NCBI GenBank assembly: GCA_963691655.1
Contig: OY829327.1
Location: forward strand, 83,774,019-83,838,018
DNA length: 64,000 bases
Direction: 5' to 3'
DNA from: Toxonevra muliebris
Taxonomy: Eukaryota; Arthropoda; Insecta; Diptera; Pallopteridae
Made by a program: the position numbers and the translations under genes. How positions within the stretch are numbered: the stretch's first letter is position 1; the number at the start of each line of letters is the position of its first letter. Of this stretch, positions 1-12,635 are shown piece by piece. The notes under the pieces were generated by a model. That model worked only from the letters and a program-made list of their open reading frames with translations. It ran no database searches and was not told where the DNA came from.

Positions 1-1650
1 CAAATTGGAAAAACGTCATAAAAAATTAAAAATTTTATTAACAAACGATAAATTAATGTAAATATTTGGCAAGGCAAAAATCAATATGTACACACAAACA
101 CACGCAAGAGAGCAGCATACACATACACATTCGCATATGAATTATTTATTATTATTAAAAAACAAAATTCAAAAAATTTAAAAAAAAAAAACGTAAACGC
201 GCATTTTGCATTTAATTAATTTCTTTTTGCTGTAATTACACAATGTAGAAATTAATGCTTATATATTTATATGTATATATGTAGGTACGTACTTATAAAA
301 AAACTAATGATAAATCAAAATTGATATAATTCTGGTGTTTATTGTTGTTGTTATTGTTAAATTGTATTCGTGCATTATTATTTCAGCGCTTAAGTTTGAT
401 ATCAACGTTGCAATCAGAGGGTGAAATGTAAGTAGCCAAACGACATTTAAACATGTTTACTATTGCATACACAATCACACAGCTTCTGCATACCCTGCAT
501 CCATTCAAATTACAAATGGGAAACCGTACATGAGTGAGAGCAAAAAGTTAATGTTTGGTTCATTTTCAATTCTGCCGGCATCCGATTTGATAAACCGCTA
601 AAGTGAATACCGTTACAGATCAACGGAAAGCTCATTTAAGTGAGGAGTTAAAAAAGGTCTTCTAGTGTAAAATAAATCATAAATCATGGAGTCTTTGAAG
701 AATTAATAGTTTTAATGCCTCAACAACAATCAGGTTACAATATATGCAGTCATTAACGGATCTAAGGGCTTAGATTCGCTAGTGCACACTCGTATATATC
801 CATATACCTGATCAGCGTTTCTTTGTTAAGCAATTGAATTCACTTGTTACTGAGTAGGTGAAGCATATTCCATTTTACTCTTTTGTACGCATACACAAAC
901 AAATAGACATACTCATTCACAAACTCTGGCACTGTTATTTGAACTTTTCAATATCACTCAAGTCTCCACATAAAAAAGATTAAACTCATACATACATAAA
1001 ATGCAATAATGATGTGTGGAAATTTGTTGTCGCAAGGCCCAAGGCTAATTTGCATTGAAGGGTATAAAAAAAGGAAGTGAGGAAGAGTGGTGGTGAAAGT
1101 ATGGCAATAGTTAGTATAAAATGTAAGAAAGGATTATTAACGAAACATATGAGAGAGCTTGAAAGTGCTGGTCGAATTTTGAGTTTGCCAAAGAAAACGT
1201 AAGTGCAAATTTGTTGTTGTGGTGTGGTCAAATCAAATAAAGTGTGTGTGTATGTGATGTGAATGTACATATGTTTGTGCATAAGGTTATCTTTTTATTT
1301 TAGCACAGATTTGTAATAATGTAATATAAAGAGGGAGCTATGGAACTAAATGCTGCGCCATAGAAGGTATTACACTTCATTTCAGAGAGGATACACTTAG
1401 CACCTATATATTTAATTGTAGGGCAAACTGTGTAACTTTCATCTCTTATTGTAAATCAGACTATAGCATCAGACTATAGCGACAAGTTGCCGCGTATTTT
1501 TTACTATGTCTATTTTTCGAACAGACGAACAAAGAAATTTTTTTATTTAATTTAAAACATTAATAGATATTTTTTTGGTGTTAAAAAAATATTTGCAAGT
1601 AGGGAATTAATTTTATTTTACGACAAAGATAATACTTATGAGCAGTTCCC
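1..1650. other. Non-coding, no gene seen
   Basis: AT-rich intergenic DNA downstream of the minus-strand adhesion gene. Only short, low-complexity reading frames occur, and I see no splice-consistent exon or RNA gene. Confidence 0.6.
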
Positions 1651-1658
1651 TGTCAACA

Positions 1659-2265
1659 AAATCAAAGTTGTGGACGATGACAAAACTGGTGGAGCTAGGC
1701 TTTTTTGAAATGGATTTGTGTTAGTTTACTGAAATGGGATATCTCAGAAAGTTTTTAAGCGATTTGAATTAAACTTTTACATAATCAACAAAATTAAAAA
1801 CAAAACATTTGGTAAGAAAAGTTGAAAAAATATTTCCAACGGTTATTGATATTTTTGTGTTTTTATCTTGACTTTATTATTTAAAAAAAAATTAAAAAGT
1901 TTATCTTGAATTTAACATAAAATTTTGTTTGTGAGCTCATCTGGTTGGCAAGCTACGCCTATTGAACCGAGTTTGCTTCGAGATTGCATGACGCAGGCCT
2001 GCAAAAATTTGGGTTGTGCCAGTCCCAAAAACTAAAGTAGCTATTTCCCATGGATTGCTTTTTGCCGAATCAGAATCTGGCACCAGACTTTTTCTATCAT
2101 ACCAGGGTTTCAAAATATTCTAACTTAAAAGAGAAATTTTAAACTTCAATTCAGACTAGCTCCTACAATTTTAAACATAAAAATAAATAATAAAATAATA
2201 CAATATCCCACACTATCATTTCTGTAAGTTTCAATTAAATTGACATCATCCGCAACTTTGATTTT
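1659..2265. repeat. Imperfect inverted repeat (fold-back)
   Basis: An arm near 1659 (AATCAAAGTTGTGGACGATG) is mirrored near 2240 (CATCATCCGCAACTTTGATT), with about 550 bp between. It is probably a decayed MITE or fold-back element. Sequence just beyond it (about 2300-2400, containing TTTATCGGGACTA) recurs near 30833, so this is part of a dispersed family. Confidence 0.5.
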
Positions 2266-2369
2266 ATGTATTTTGAAAAAAAAACATTTTTTTTATTTTT
2301 CAATTTATCGGGACTAGCCGCTTTTTGGCCGGCTACTTATGTTCTTCGCGTAGACCCAAAACAATGACT

Positions 2370-2423
2370 CCAATTTGATCTTTGACTTCATTTACGAGTT
2401 CCAATTTGATCTTTGACTTCATT
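2370..2423. repeat. Short tandem duplication
   Basis: The string CCAATTTGATCTTTGACTTC is present twice about 29 bp apart, separated by ACGAGTT. This is a local duplication inside repetitive DNA. Confidence 0.7.
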
Positions 2424-2516
2424 TTAGCTTTCATATTTATTTTATATTCATTAATTTATATATGTAGTCGATTTTACACAATCACTGCATTGTTGTTGCA
2501 CACAACTTATTCTTTC

Positions 2517-3269
2517 CAGGGACCGTAATCATTATAAGCAGTATGAAAAAAATCAAAATTTAATGCTTATACTTGAATGTTATTCATTTGATCATCAATA
2601 AAATAATTTTTCCATTATTTTGTTTTTTTGCTCAGAAATTATAATAATTTTTTGATTTTTATCTGTTTGCTCAAAAATAATAATTTTCTGATTTTTTGAT
2701 AAAAACTCGTTGAACATTTTACGACCTACCTTAAAACCATAAAGCTGTGCAACCATTTGATTTTTTTCTTTCAATCAAAAATATAAAAATCAAACAATGA
2801 TTTTTTTTTCCTGAACATAAAAAAAATAATCTAAAAATAAGTATTATTTCTGAGTAAATAAATAAAAATCAAAAAATTATAATTTCTGAGCAAAAAATAA
2901 AAATCAACAGGTAAAAATTATTTTTAATTTTTAATGGTCACAAAAAAAATTTCTATTGATGCAAACAGAGCACTTGACTTTGTTCTCCGATATTTGGAAC
3001 ATATAGATTTTTTCATAAAAATATTTAAAAATAACACTGTATAATGGCTAAAAAAGTTCAAGAATTTTTAAAGTGGATCTTATATAATTCGAGTACGCTG
3101 AACATTTTTAGTTTTTAGTTTTTCTCTATCACGTCTAATTTCTTTTTTTTAACGGCTTAAAAAAATCATATTAAAAAATCGAATTATATAAGATCAACTT
3201 TCAAAACTCTTGAGCTTTTTTTTTTTGGTAAATTCCGTTGTGCAGTGTAATTGTTATTTTCGGTCCCTG
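2517..3269. mobile_element. hAT-like non-autonomous element
   Basis: The 753-bp element begins CAGGGACCG and ends CGGTCCCTG, a perfect 9-bp terminal inverted repeat. It is flanked on both sides by the identical 8-bp direct repeat ATTCTTTC (2509-2516 and 3270-3277), which is the target-site length made by hAT-superfamily transposases. The CAGGG-type termini also fit hAT. The interior is AT-rich, partly self-complementary and has no transposase frame, so it would need a transposase supplied in trans. P-type elements also make 8-bp duplications but normally have different ends. Confidence 0.85.
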
Positions 3270-3277
3270 ATTCTTTC

Positions 3278-4785
3278 ACTAGTATACAAATTCTTCTACT
3301 CTGAAGACGATATTAAGTCTATTAGAGTAATTGCTTTTGATGGATGAATTTTAAAACAATAAGTTTCTCAGCAAACTCAAAATCTCAAGCTCACTCCAAA
3401 ATGTTAGGAAATTTTCTACTGTTCCGCTTATATTGAAGATATGTGTGAGGTCAGTTATTTGTCAATTGGATTATACTTGCCATTCAGTATTTTATTATTC
3501 AAATATTTCTACCACCACTATGAAATATTAAACTTTTAAAGTATTACTACATCTGTATATCGAAGACCACAATTGCTGGCATATTTCAGGTGACAGACAA
3601 TTTGATTGCTTAAATTTATATCTGTACCTGCTCATTGGCACAGCCGCTACGGTAAAACCATAAATGATAAAGCTTAACAAAGTAAGTAGTTCAGTTCTAC
3701 AAAAGTTTTTAGATTACTGGAAATTCTTCAGTTTGTCTACATACATCAGCTGCCAAAAATTATTCGTTTCGTTTTCGGCAGCACGAACAAGGATAAGTAT
3801 TCGAAAAATAAATTGTAAACCAAAATTAAATACAAATAAAGAGCAGAATAACAATAAAACCAGGAACGCAAAAATGACAAATGGGAGAATGAATGAAAGG
3901 AAAAAAACCTATAGTAGAAAATAGCTTTTTTGCCTTTGGAATTAATACAATGACGTGCCGACAGTAGTTTGGGGTGGTGGTACTAGAGGCGGCTACGGAA
4001 GTAATGCATTTAAATGCAACATGTCAGCGTTAAAGCGCCGGAAATGCAAATAAATTATGTTAGTTTTGGCTGCTCTGTTTTAACAGTGTACTGTTGTTTT
4101 TATTGTTGCTGTAAAGTTTTGCTTTACTCACACATCGCGGTATGAATTTTCAGGATTTGCTGAAAGCTCAACTTATAGTGTAATTTACAGTTACGGTGCT
4201 GTAGTTATTGTTGTTTGCAAAATCGTGTAATGACGTAATAAATTTTTTATTTTTGTTTGTCATTGATGTTGTGAATTTTATAACAAAAAAAAAACGCATA
4301 TACAGTACGTTAAACAAATTACCAGCACGTTGATGTCAAATGCAACAACAACGACAATGGTAAATATGGCTATGAGGGCAAATAGCAAGAGCAACAATAA
4401 CAACTGAAATTGTGCTGAAAATAATTTTGAAAAATAGTTTTAATGGGATTTTTTTAAGCTTGGAAATGAATTCTTAGGCTACAAAGCTATGGACTGAACT
4501 ATGAAAAAGCGCCTGGTAAAGATAATAATTGCGCTGAGTTCTTGACTTGCCTCCCAATACTGAGAAAAAATATGAACTGAGGAGGTAGGCCTGAGCTATT
4601 GGAACGAAGGAATACTTGCCAAATTTTCACAAAAAGGGGACTACTCCGATGACAACAACTATACGAGTATTACACTAATATCCATCCGAGCATACGCGAA
4701 AATCAATATGGATTCAGATCGGATTGATTGAATAAGTGGTCTATATACCATATTCCTAGTAATATACAAGAGAATTAGTTAATAA
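3278..4785. other. Non-coding, no gene seen
   Basis: Nothing recognisable. An 86-codon plus-strand frame at 3664-3924 is Lys/Asn-rich, matches no family I know and has no splice context. Confidence 0.5.
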
Positions 4786-6090
4786 CACTGTTCTACAAAT
4801 GGAAACTTTTGAAAACGAGCAGAGACGGGACAAACGCAATTAGAGTAATGGGCAATGAGCAATTCGCTGATTCCGAATCCGTGGTCCGTTTTGCTCTGCT
4901 ACTTCACAATTTTTATTGACATCAAAATTTTTGAAATTGAAAAGAAAAAAATTAAAAATGCAGTTCATATTTTTTTTCATCAAAACATCCATTTTTACAA
5001 AAAAAATTTTTCGATTTTCTTTATTTTTTAACTTTAAAAATTTTGTTAAAATTTTTTTTTTAATTAATCTCCTTTTTCGTAATTTTTTTCATCCTCGTTA
5101 TCGTCTTTCACTTTTATCTCACTGTTATCTTAACCCAGTAATGCCTGGCGATGCCATATGACAAAAAAAATTGTTTCTCATGTTACTTTCTTGATCTATC
5201 TACTTTGGTTCCCGGTCATCCTTAATGGGCTAAAGAAATGATGGCCAAAAGTGTACTTAACCCTCTAACGGTCAAAAGTTGAAAACGAATACATAAGAGT
5301 CGGGAATTCAAAAGCCTATTTTTCACATCAAAATGAGCATAAAATAAAGCAAAAGCTTTGAAATGGGTTCAAAACCATTTTAAATTGTCAATAAGATAGT
5401 GATAATGGAGGGCAATATTGCTGAAATAAAAAAACTTTAGACTTTAGCGTATTTTGATTTTAAAGGATAGCTGTCCTGAGGCCGCTTTAACCGTTAGAGG
5501 GTTAGGTGTAAAATGAGCAAAATGAATTGGCGTACTTGAATAAGAAGTTCAGTACGTAGTTAGAGAAAGAAAGCAACAACAACAGCATAAGTTGTACCGT
5601 TTTTAAAGGAAACAAATATTTGTAGGTATACACAAAGAAATTTTTAGGATTTAATTGTTCATGAACACAAAGTAGATAGATCAAGAAAGTAACTTGAGAA
5701 AAGAATTGTTTTTGAACCTAGCTCAGGAATGGCTCAGCGACAAAGTGCCATATGTCACCGCTAGGCATTACTGAGTTAAGCTAACAACGAGATAAAAGTG
5801 AACGATGATGATAAAAATTACGAAAAAATAAATTAATTAAAAAAAAATTTTTTTTTTTTTTTAAATAAAAAAAATCTAAAAAATTTTTTTTTGTAAAAAT
5901 GGATGTTTTGATGAAAAAATATTAACTGCATTTTTAATTTTTGTTTTCTTTCAATTTTAAAAATTTTGATATCAATAAAAAAAATTGTGACGTAGCAGAT
6001 CAAAACGGACGACGGATTCCGACTCAGCGACCTCCCATTACCCTAACTACACTTGTCCCGTCTCTGCTCATTTTTGGCTGTTGAACAGTG
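4786..6090. mobile_element. Long palindromic element, copy 1
   Basis: The element starts CACTGTTC and ends GAACAGTG. The two halves are near-complementary for several hundred bases: the left CAGAGACGGGACAA pairs with the right TTGTCCCGTCTCTG, and CTTTCTTGATCTATCTACTT pairs with AAGTAGATAGATCAAG. Transcribed, it would fold into a giant hairpin. There is no transposase frame. The short frames at 4916-5161 and 5502-5684 are parts of the repeat, not genes. The flanks are AT-rich and I could not fix a target duplication. Two related copies lie at 30015-30704 and 47939-49920. Confidence 0.8.
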
Positions 6091-7199
6091 TAATTAATCA
6101 GAAAAAACGTGTAGTCAATATATTGAAATGAAATAAAAAGTAACTACATACATAAGTTTAACATATAATTGATATTATTCTTGCAATTATATTTCATTGC
6201 GATATAAAAATTTACTTTTATTTATTTACATTCAGAATTGATCTTTATAACGAGCTTTAAAAAGTAACGGAAAGAAAACAGAAAATGCGAAACAAAATAT
6301 AAATTTAATTAAATGCAAAATCACATTCCACCTAAGCCGCCGGGCTCCATACTTTACCATACTTCATATACATGTATGCACGCACATATGCAAAAACAAA
6401 AAGAAACAAAAAGAAAAAATCGTACTCTTGCAATTCGTAACACAAAATATACTCTTATGACATGGTCGCAAACGGAAAAAACGGAAAAACAAGTTGAGAA
6501 GTGGTAGTGGAATACGCAAAAAGTGTAACTAAATGAAATTAAGGAGAGAATCACACTGCATTAGCATGCCAAGTTTATGCTTACGCCCCTCAGTGTTTGT
6601 AATGTTCATCACAAAAAGTAAAAATGAATCAATGAAAATTAATAAATACTTGGTATTTACTTAACAAATGCTAAATTATAGAGCAAATAATTTCTTTTTT
6701 ATATCAAAACATTAGCACATAGAAAGAAAACCAAACAAACCAACAACAATAAACATTAGCAAGGATTTTTCGGCCTCAGTTTTTTTGGTTTTCTTTGTAA
6801 AAACGTTCGCAGTTTCTAATCCTATGGAAATAAACTAATAAAGTAATAAAAGTAGTAAAAAAGGGGGAAAACACTAAAAAGTAGTGGGAAACAGGAATTT
6901 GTTAATTTTTATGAAAAACGAAACTTTTATGTAAATTTCTTGTAAAATGCACAAAATGCTTGGAAAATGTTGAAGGGTAAATATTTGTTTCCAAAGAATT
7001 TAATTAAATCAATATGAAAAATTATAAATGTAAAGCTACCGAAAAAATTAAGAAAATTATAATTACAGAGGCATAAATTGAACTTAAATGCCGGGACAAT
7101 TCACAAAACAATAATAACAACAACAAAAAATACCAAATATAAGAAAAAAAGGTTAAGAATATAAAATAATTTATTTCAACTTTCGTAGGCTTTTGTCTA
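6091..7199. other. Non-coding, no gene seen
   Basis: AT-rich DNA with A-runs. The overlapping frames on both strands near 6313-6554 have biased Cys/Phe or Lys composition and no family resemblance. Confidence 0.5.
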
Positions 7200-7409
7200 A
7201 ATATGTAGTATTAAGTAGCAAATAGTAATTATATGCATATTTGCTGTAGTCAGAGCATGTAGCGCTGGGTTTGTCGAGTTACGTTCAAGATCAGTACTGT
7301 GGCTAATATGTAGTATTAAGTAGCAAATAGTAATTATATGCATATTTGCTGTAGTCAGAGCATGTAGCGCTGGGTTTGTCGAGTTACGTTCAAGATCAGT
7401 ACTGTGGCT
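7200..7409. repeat. 105-bp perfect tandem duplication
   Basis: Two head-to-tail copies, 7200-7304 and 7305-7409, appear identical by eye. The unit contains AGCGCTGGGTTTGTCGAG. Because 105 is divisible by three it creates a spurious repetitive minus-strand frame (7197-7517). The second copy ends exactly at the TA that flanks the neighbouring MITE. Confidence 0.9.
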
Positions 7410-7410
7410 A

Positions 7411-8057
7411 AGGGCGATATCACATTGGCAAGAGTTGTCGCAGAGACAAATGTGTTCCATTCGTGTTTTATTTTTTAAGCGGCTGTCGAGGGACACACTC
7501 AGGCCAGAATGGCCCATTGTGGTACCACATGCTTAGAGACGCAATGTTTAGAGGTCGCGCATCGGGTTTTTATGTTTCCCATATAAATAACACAGAGATT
7601 TCGTTCTGTAAAATTATAATTTTTTTTCTATCTTTTGGACCATAGTGCATTGGCCTACCAAGGTGTGTACTTGGTATAATTTTTATAATTCTCATACACT
7701 TCATATCGATAGTGGATATGAAGGTTATGAGAATTAACCGCCAGATCAAGACAGGATTCGATCCCGAACCTCCCGGGTGAAAATCTAGAGCACTAACCAC
7801 TAGACTATCGAGGTCGTCTAGTCCTTTGGTATATCACACTAAAGCGACAAGTGTTCCAGTACTTTTCTCATTTTTCTACAGTTGCCATTTTTGTACTTTT
7901 CTGTACAACTATTTGTACTATTGTATTATACTAACTGAACTGAAGTAAAAGAAAATAAATTATAGCGTGGCTTTTGCAGAATTAAAAAAATTGTATATAG
8001 GAAATAACAAAATTTCTGTCTCCTCAGCGACAAATGTTGCCAATGTGATACCGCCCT
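7411..8057. mobile_element. Tc1/mariner-type MITE carrying a SINE
   Basis: The left end reads AGGGCGATATCACATTGG and the right end is its complement with one mismatch, giving about 21-bp inverted repeats. Both ends are flanked by TA (7409-7410 and 8058-8059), the target of Tc1/mariner transposases. The interior contains a tRNA-derived SINE (7481-7818). No transposase is encoded. The frames at 7463-7645 and 7570-7800 are repeat sequence. Confidence 0.8.
7481..7818 (-). mobile_element. tRNA-derived SINE, copy 1
   Basis: Read on the minus strand from 7818, the head resembles a tRNA-Glu-like sequence. It has an A box TAGTCTAGTGG (7797-7807), a TTTTCACCC anticodon-loop-like segment and a B box region GGTTCGGGATCGAATCC (7754-7770). 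The body matches the second copy at 60943-61247, including the GTACTTGGT and CTGTCGAG segments. As a tRNA pseudogene it would be a remnant RNA polymerase III promoter. It sits inside the mariner-type MITE, so it arrived later than the MITE or was captured by it. Confidence 0.75.
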
Positions 8058-8059
8058 TA

Positions 8060-8837
8060 TGAAATGTTCCTTACGTATTGAAACAACAACACAACAATAA
8101 CAAAAAACTACGATTTTATAAAAAAAAAAAACGTGGTATATAAAAAAGTGTAAGGAAGAAGTACTTAAAATAAGTAGAAAGTATTTAGGTATGTTGCAAG
8201 TAGTTAAGTTTAAACAGCAGTACGTTTTTCAGTCAATAACTCGTTTAGTTTTAGTGTTTTGGTTTCTTTGTATTCATTTGTTTTTTAACAGTTTAACAAC
8301 TTTTTTTAACTCTTAACTGCTGGCTTCAACTACTTCTTTCTGTACGTTTCTTTTTGTTTTTGTTCATTGTTTTCTATGATTCAACTGGCAGTTTTTTGTC
8401 TAAGATGTTGTTTTTTTCTCGCCATTTGTTATCGAAAACATATTGTTTACTTCATTGCTATTTTAAGGCAACATGCTTGCTCCCCCTTTGTTGCTCTCGT
8501 TCCATTTCCGTTTTGAATTCTTTGGTAATGGCGGGAAAGTGGCTAGATAGGTTTTTGTTGATACAAAGTTGTCAGATAGATATCATTTATAGTTTGTGAT
8601 TGCGAATACTTTTAAAGCAGATAAATTACTCTACATAAAAAAAATTTGAGTTTTCGTACTTCTTTTTTACATCTTTTTGTGACATTTATTAATTTGTCCA
8701 TTATTCCACACAAATAAAATAAAATAAAACGGTGAACGAAAAACGAGACCCCGTACGTATGTGTATTTATCAATCGAAAAAAAATCCAAAGGCAAGCGAT
8801 AATAGTTTCGTTTGGGCTTTTCACAACACAAAATGTG
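8060..8837. other. Non-coding, no gene seen
   Basis: T-rich sequence, no convincing exon. The plus frame 8354-8599 has no recognisable motif. Confidence 0.5.
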
Positions 8838-9222
8838 TGACATTGGCTGCATTTACGACACTCATCAATTGCTTAACAGTTGCCGCTCATCAATTTTCGT
8901 GTCGTGAACATGCTGCTACTTTTTGGCGTTAACTATTCTATTGTGAATAGTTTTTGCTATTTTTCGTCTTTAACAAAACCAAAAATTTAAATAATGACGA
9001 TTGACGATGCCGTTAATCAATTATAACAGCCATAATAAACAAAAGAATATATATAGAAAAAATAGATAAACATAAGCCGCTGTACAAAAATCATCCGATG
9101 AAAAGTATCATACAAATTTTTCGTTACTGAAAATGGCGCTCACTAAAAATGTTGCTATTCACAATAGAATTTTACAACTGTTTAGGAATTGATGAGTTTC
9201 GTAAATGCAGCCATTGTGTCAT
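8838..9222. repeat. Inverted repeat (fold-back)
   Basis: TGGCTGCATTTACGA with ATCAATTG and CTATTGTGAATAG (8838-8951) is mirrored by CTATTCACAATAG, ATTGATGAG and TCGTAAATGCAGCCA (9147-9222). This is probably a MITE-like fold-back. The minus and plus frames at 8612-8932 are repeat sequence. Confidence 0.65.
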
Positions 9223-9816
9223 TCCAAAACTACACTATGGTACAAAAAAGCAACTTGGTGCGTTACATAGTGCATATTGTATTTAAATCAAGCAAATGAA
9301 AAAAAATTTACATTTGAAATTTCCAATATACCCTCAAAATCTGTATTTAGGCCAAAAAAACGATTCTATAACTTCAGTAGTGTTCGCTTGATTTTCAATT
9401 TTTTATTAATTTCCTACAAAAAATAGCTGAATGCCTACGCTAAATATCTCGCAGACTGTTTTTTTTTTACTGCTTATCATTGATTCAAGAGTATATGCAT
9501 ACAAACTCAAATTGCAAAAACTGCAAAATTACTTTCAACGAGGTATAACTTTTCTACATTTGCATATTTTAATCTCTTTGATTTTTTTTCTCTTTCTCTC
9601 TTCTTACTATTTCAAACAAAAATCAGTTATAATTTGAGCGCAAAATCGAGCGAACACTATTGGGGCTATAATTTTGGTCCTAAGTCCAGATTTTTGGAAT
9701 GCGCACAGTTTTTTTTCTAGTTCACAGGACATACCTACAACATGTGCAATTTTTCACTGTAACGTTGTTGTTATCGAAAAAACCATGACGGAAGAGTGAG
9801 TTTAATACTTATACAT

Positions 9817-9893
9817 ACTAGTGGATCCTGAGAGGGCCAGGAATAAAACAACAAATTAAAACCCTGCCCTTCGCAAATGCCTGGATCCGCTTT
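9817..9893. mobile_element. Short MITE, ACTAGYGGATCC family, copy 1
   Basis: Starts TACTAGTGGATCC and ends GGATCCGCTTTTA, with inverted GGATCC-containing ends about 80 bp apart. Related to the copies at 46662-46820 and 57897-58043. The right end is decayed. Confidence 0.5.
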
Positions 9894-12520
9894 TACATAC
9901 TAATACTGAGAATCGTATATTATGAATGAATTTTTAGCTCTCCATATGGACACAAGTAAATTAAGTGGAAAAGTGTTGAAAATTATAACCGCAATGCAAA
10001 AAATAAAAATTAAGATATGTAGTTACACCTACATACGCGATCATATAAACCCAAAACTGTTAATACACATACAATTGAAAACGACACTCGAGCCTCTTAC
10101 GACAGAACATGACGCCAACGGTACACGGCGGACGACGAACGGCGAACAGACGACAAGCACGACGATGAGCAAAATCGACGAAATGTTATTTGCCAGAAGA
10201 AAATAACTCAACCGCAAATGAGATAAGTTGTTCGCAAAATAATTGGGCGTACACGTAAGTATATACGCAGTACAGTGCACACATATACACGCTTGCATAT
10301 GGTGTATGTACATGATGTACATGTGTGTTTGGGTATATGCACACCATGTATGCTTCTTTGCATGTACATACATATGTTTGTATGTATTTTTATGCATTCA
10401 TTAAGTTAATGTATTTTTGTAACTTCACTGTTGTAGTTGCAGTTGTATTTTACATACACACTCACATATACATACATAAATCCATACATATTAAAATGCA
10501 GTAATATACATAAAAATACTTAAAAATATTAATTTACATTTCATTTTACTTCGTTTTTTAATGTTATTTTGTTAGCAATTCTCTTTGTAGTTTTATGTGT
10601 TATGTTTAATATTTTTGTAATAATTCATTTACATATAACTATTTGGTACTTTTTATTTTGTACAGTAGTGGGTGGAAAAATGACGGTGCTATGGAATTTA
10701 TAATGGAGCGCTCGATTGAAAATTTAATGAAAAGTGAAAAAATAATCCAGTTGAAAATGAGGAATAAAAAATTTAAAAATTGTTAACAATTGGAAAATTT
10801 AAATTTTAATTAGTTAAAATTAAACAACTTAAAGGTTGAGTATATGAAAGTGGAACAAAATCATATAGATGCAATTTCTGTTTCCACAATACTTAATATA
10901 TTAACAGTACATGGCTTTTATTAATTTACACTGTACACGTTATACTCAGTTCCACCCAATGGGAGGTCCAGCCGTTTTCTTTTCGTTCCATATGAAAGTA
11001 AGCTCAGTAGATACTTGAAAGTAAACGCTCTTCGTTGTGAAGAAGTAAAACTCACAGTATGTGTCCCATTCATAATGTGAAATATTAAATTTTGCCGAGA
11101 AAGGAGAACAAATTTAAAATTTCGAATTTAAGTGAGTAGATTAATACTAGGGCAGAAATCAAAAATAGGAACAATCACTTCGTTTTGCGAAGTATGACCT
11201 TCCGGCTGATGATGGTTGACATTAAATTATATTATTTGCTACAAGAAACCATTCGGATTCGAAATTAACCTGGTAGGCTCACAATGGCGTTTTGTTTCAT
11301 TCCATATGCATCAATACTCCTCTCCCGAAAAACTCAGTGAGCGGACGAAATACATATTCTTTGCGTTTGTTGGCGATAAAACGCTTTAGCTGCCACTGGG
11401 GTTTTCGAATTTTTTTAGCACTGTTACAATTAATTTTAAAGCACATGTAGACGAATTTTATATGTTTTGAATGTATGCATATTAGTGAAAGTTTTATTAA
11501 TAAGTATATACGAATGTAGATAACTTGGAAGCTCAAAGAGATTTTTAAGTTTTAGTTAAATTACTATCAACATTTCATAAAGGAATGAAATGTTGCAAGC
11601 ACATATTATGTAATAATTTTTAATCTTTTCTATGTGTTTTTATAAATTTAATTTATATTTTATTTATTTCAATGCACAATTTACATTAATTTCTAAAGAT
11701 TTTTAATCATTGACATCAAAGAATATAAATATATCTTACATACAAACATTTGAAAAACACAAACAAAAACTTAACGTAAACAACATTTTTGTTACGTTAT
11801 GTGAAGAACATCAACGTTTTTTTTTTTTAAGTTTAGCTCGAAATTCAATTATTTTCACAACGATTTTGCAATTATGCTATTATTGACGAACGCTAATAAT
11901 TCAATTCATTACATAGTCAGTGGTTAGTAGTTAATTTAAAGCTTATATATTTATTAAATAGTCGATATATCTAATTTATTTATATGTAAGCATTCGTATC
12001 TATATGTAATGTGTGTGTCTATACAAATCTATTATTTTAATTAAAATTTTAATTGAATCTCATTATTGTCAGTAGTTTTCGATTTTTCTTCTTATGCTTG
12101 TAAATAATTTAATTTAAATTTTGCATTTGCATTTACCTAATATGATTTACATACTTATAATAATAATTTCGTAACTTTTATAATTACAAAATAATGCCAG
12201 CAAATATTTAATTTATTTAATTTTTTTAATTATAGAATTTATGTTAATATTTTTGGTACAAATAATTTTATATTTTTTACTTTACACTTAGAAAATACAA
12301 GTTGACGATTATTCTATACTTAAATTCCTTTGGGTTGTTGTTTTTTGGTATGTATGCAAAAAATTTATTTATTTTTTTTTCATTTCTTATAGCTTCTTTT
12401 CTTTTTGATTTTGCAAATATTTACATCTGGATTTGTTGTGCTGGAGTTTTCATCGCAAAGTTTCCATATACTACATTAATTTGATTCAGTGGCGTAAGTT
12501 AGAATTTTCCTTTAGAGGGA
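9894..12520. other. Non-coding, no gene seen
   Basis: AT-rich DNA with (CATA)n-like stretches at 10250-10490. The frames 9922-10206 (plus) and 10041-10397 (minus) overlap antisense to each other and show no family motif. Nothing else is supported. Confidence 0.5.
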
Positions 12521-12635
12521 TATTCAGCCATGTTCTGAATTTCACTTTCGAGTGAAATTGAAATCGAAACAGTGTAATTCATATCGTTGCAATTTCAATT
12601 TCACTCGAAACTGAAATTCAGAATATGGCTGATTA
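12521..12635. repeat. Hairpin repeat (MITE-like)
   Basis: The left arm TTCTGAATTTCACTTTCGAG pairs with the right arm CTCGAAACTGAAATTCAGAA across a short loop, with ends TATTCAGCCAT and ATGGCTGATTA. The whole unit of about 115 bp can fold on itself. It is probably a small MITE. Confidence 0.7.

Noticed and set aside
7754..7818. A functional tRNA-Glu gene on the minus strand
   Set aside because: Only the A and B boxes are convincing. The acceptor stem does not pair and the body continues as SINE, so it is a tRNA-derived repeat.
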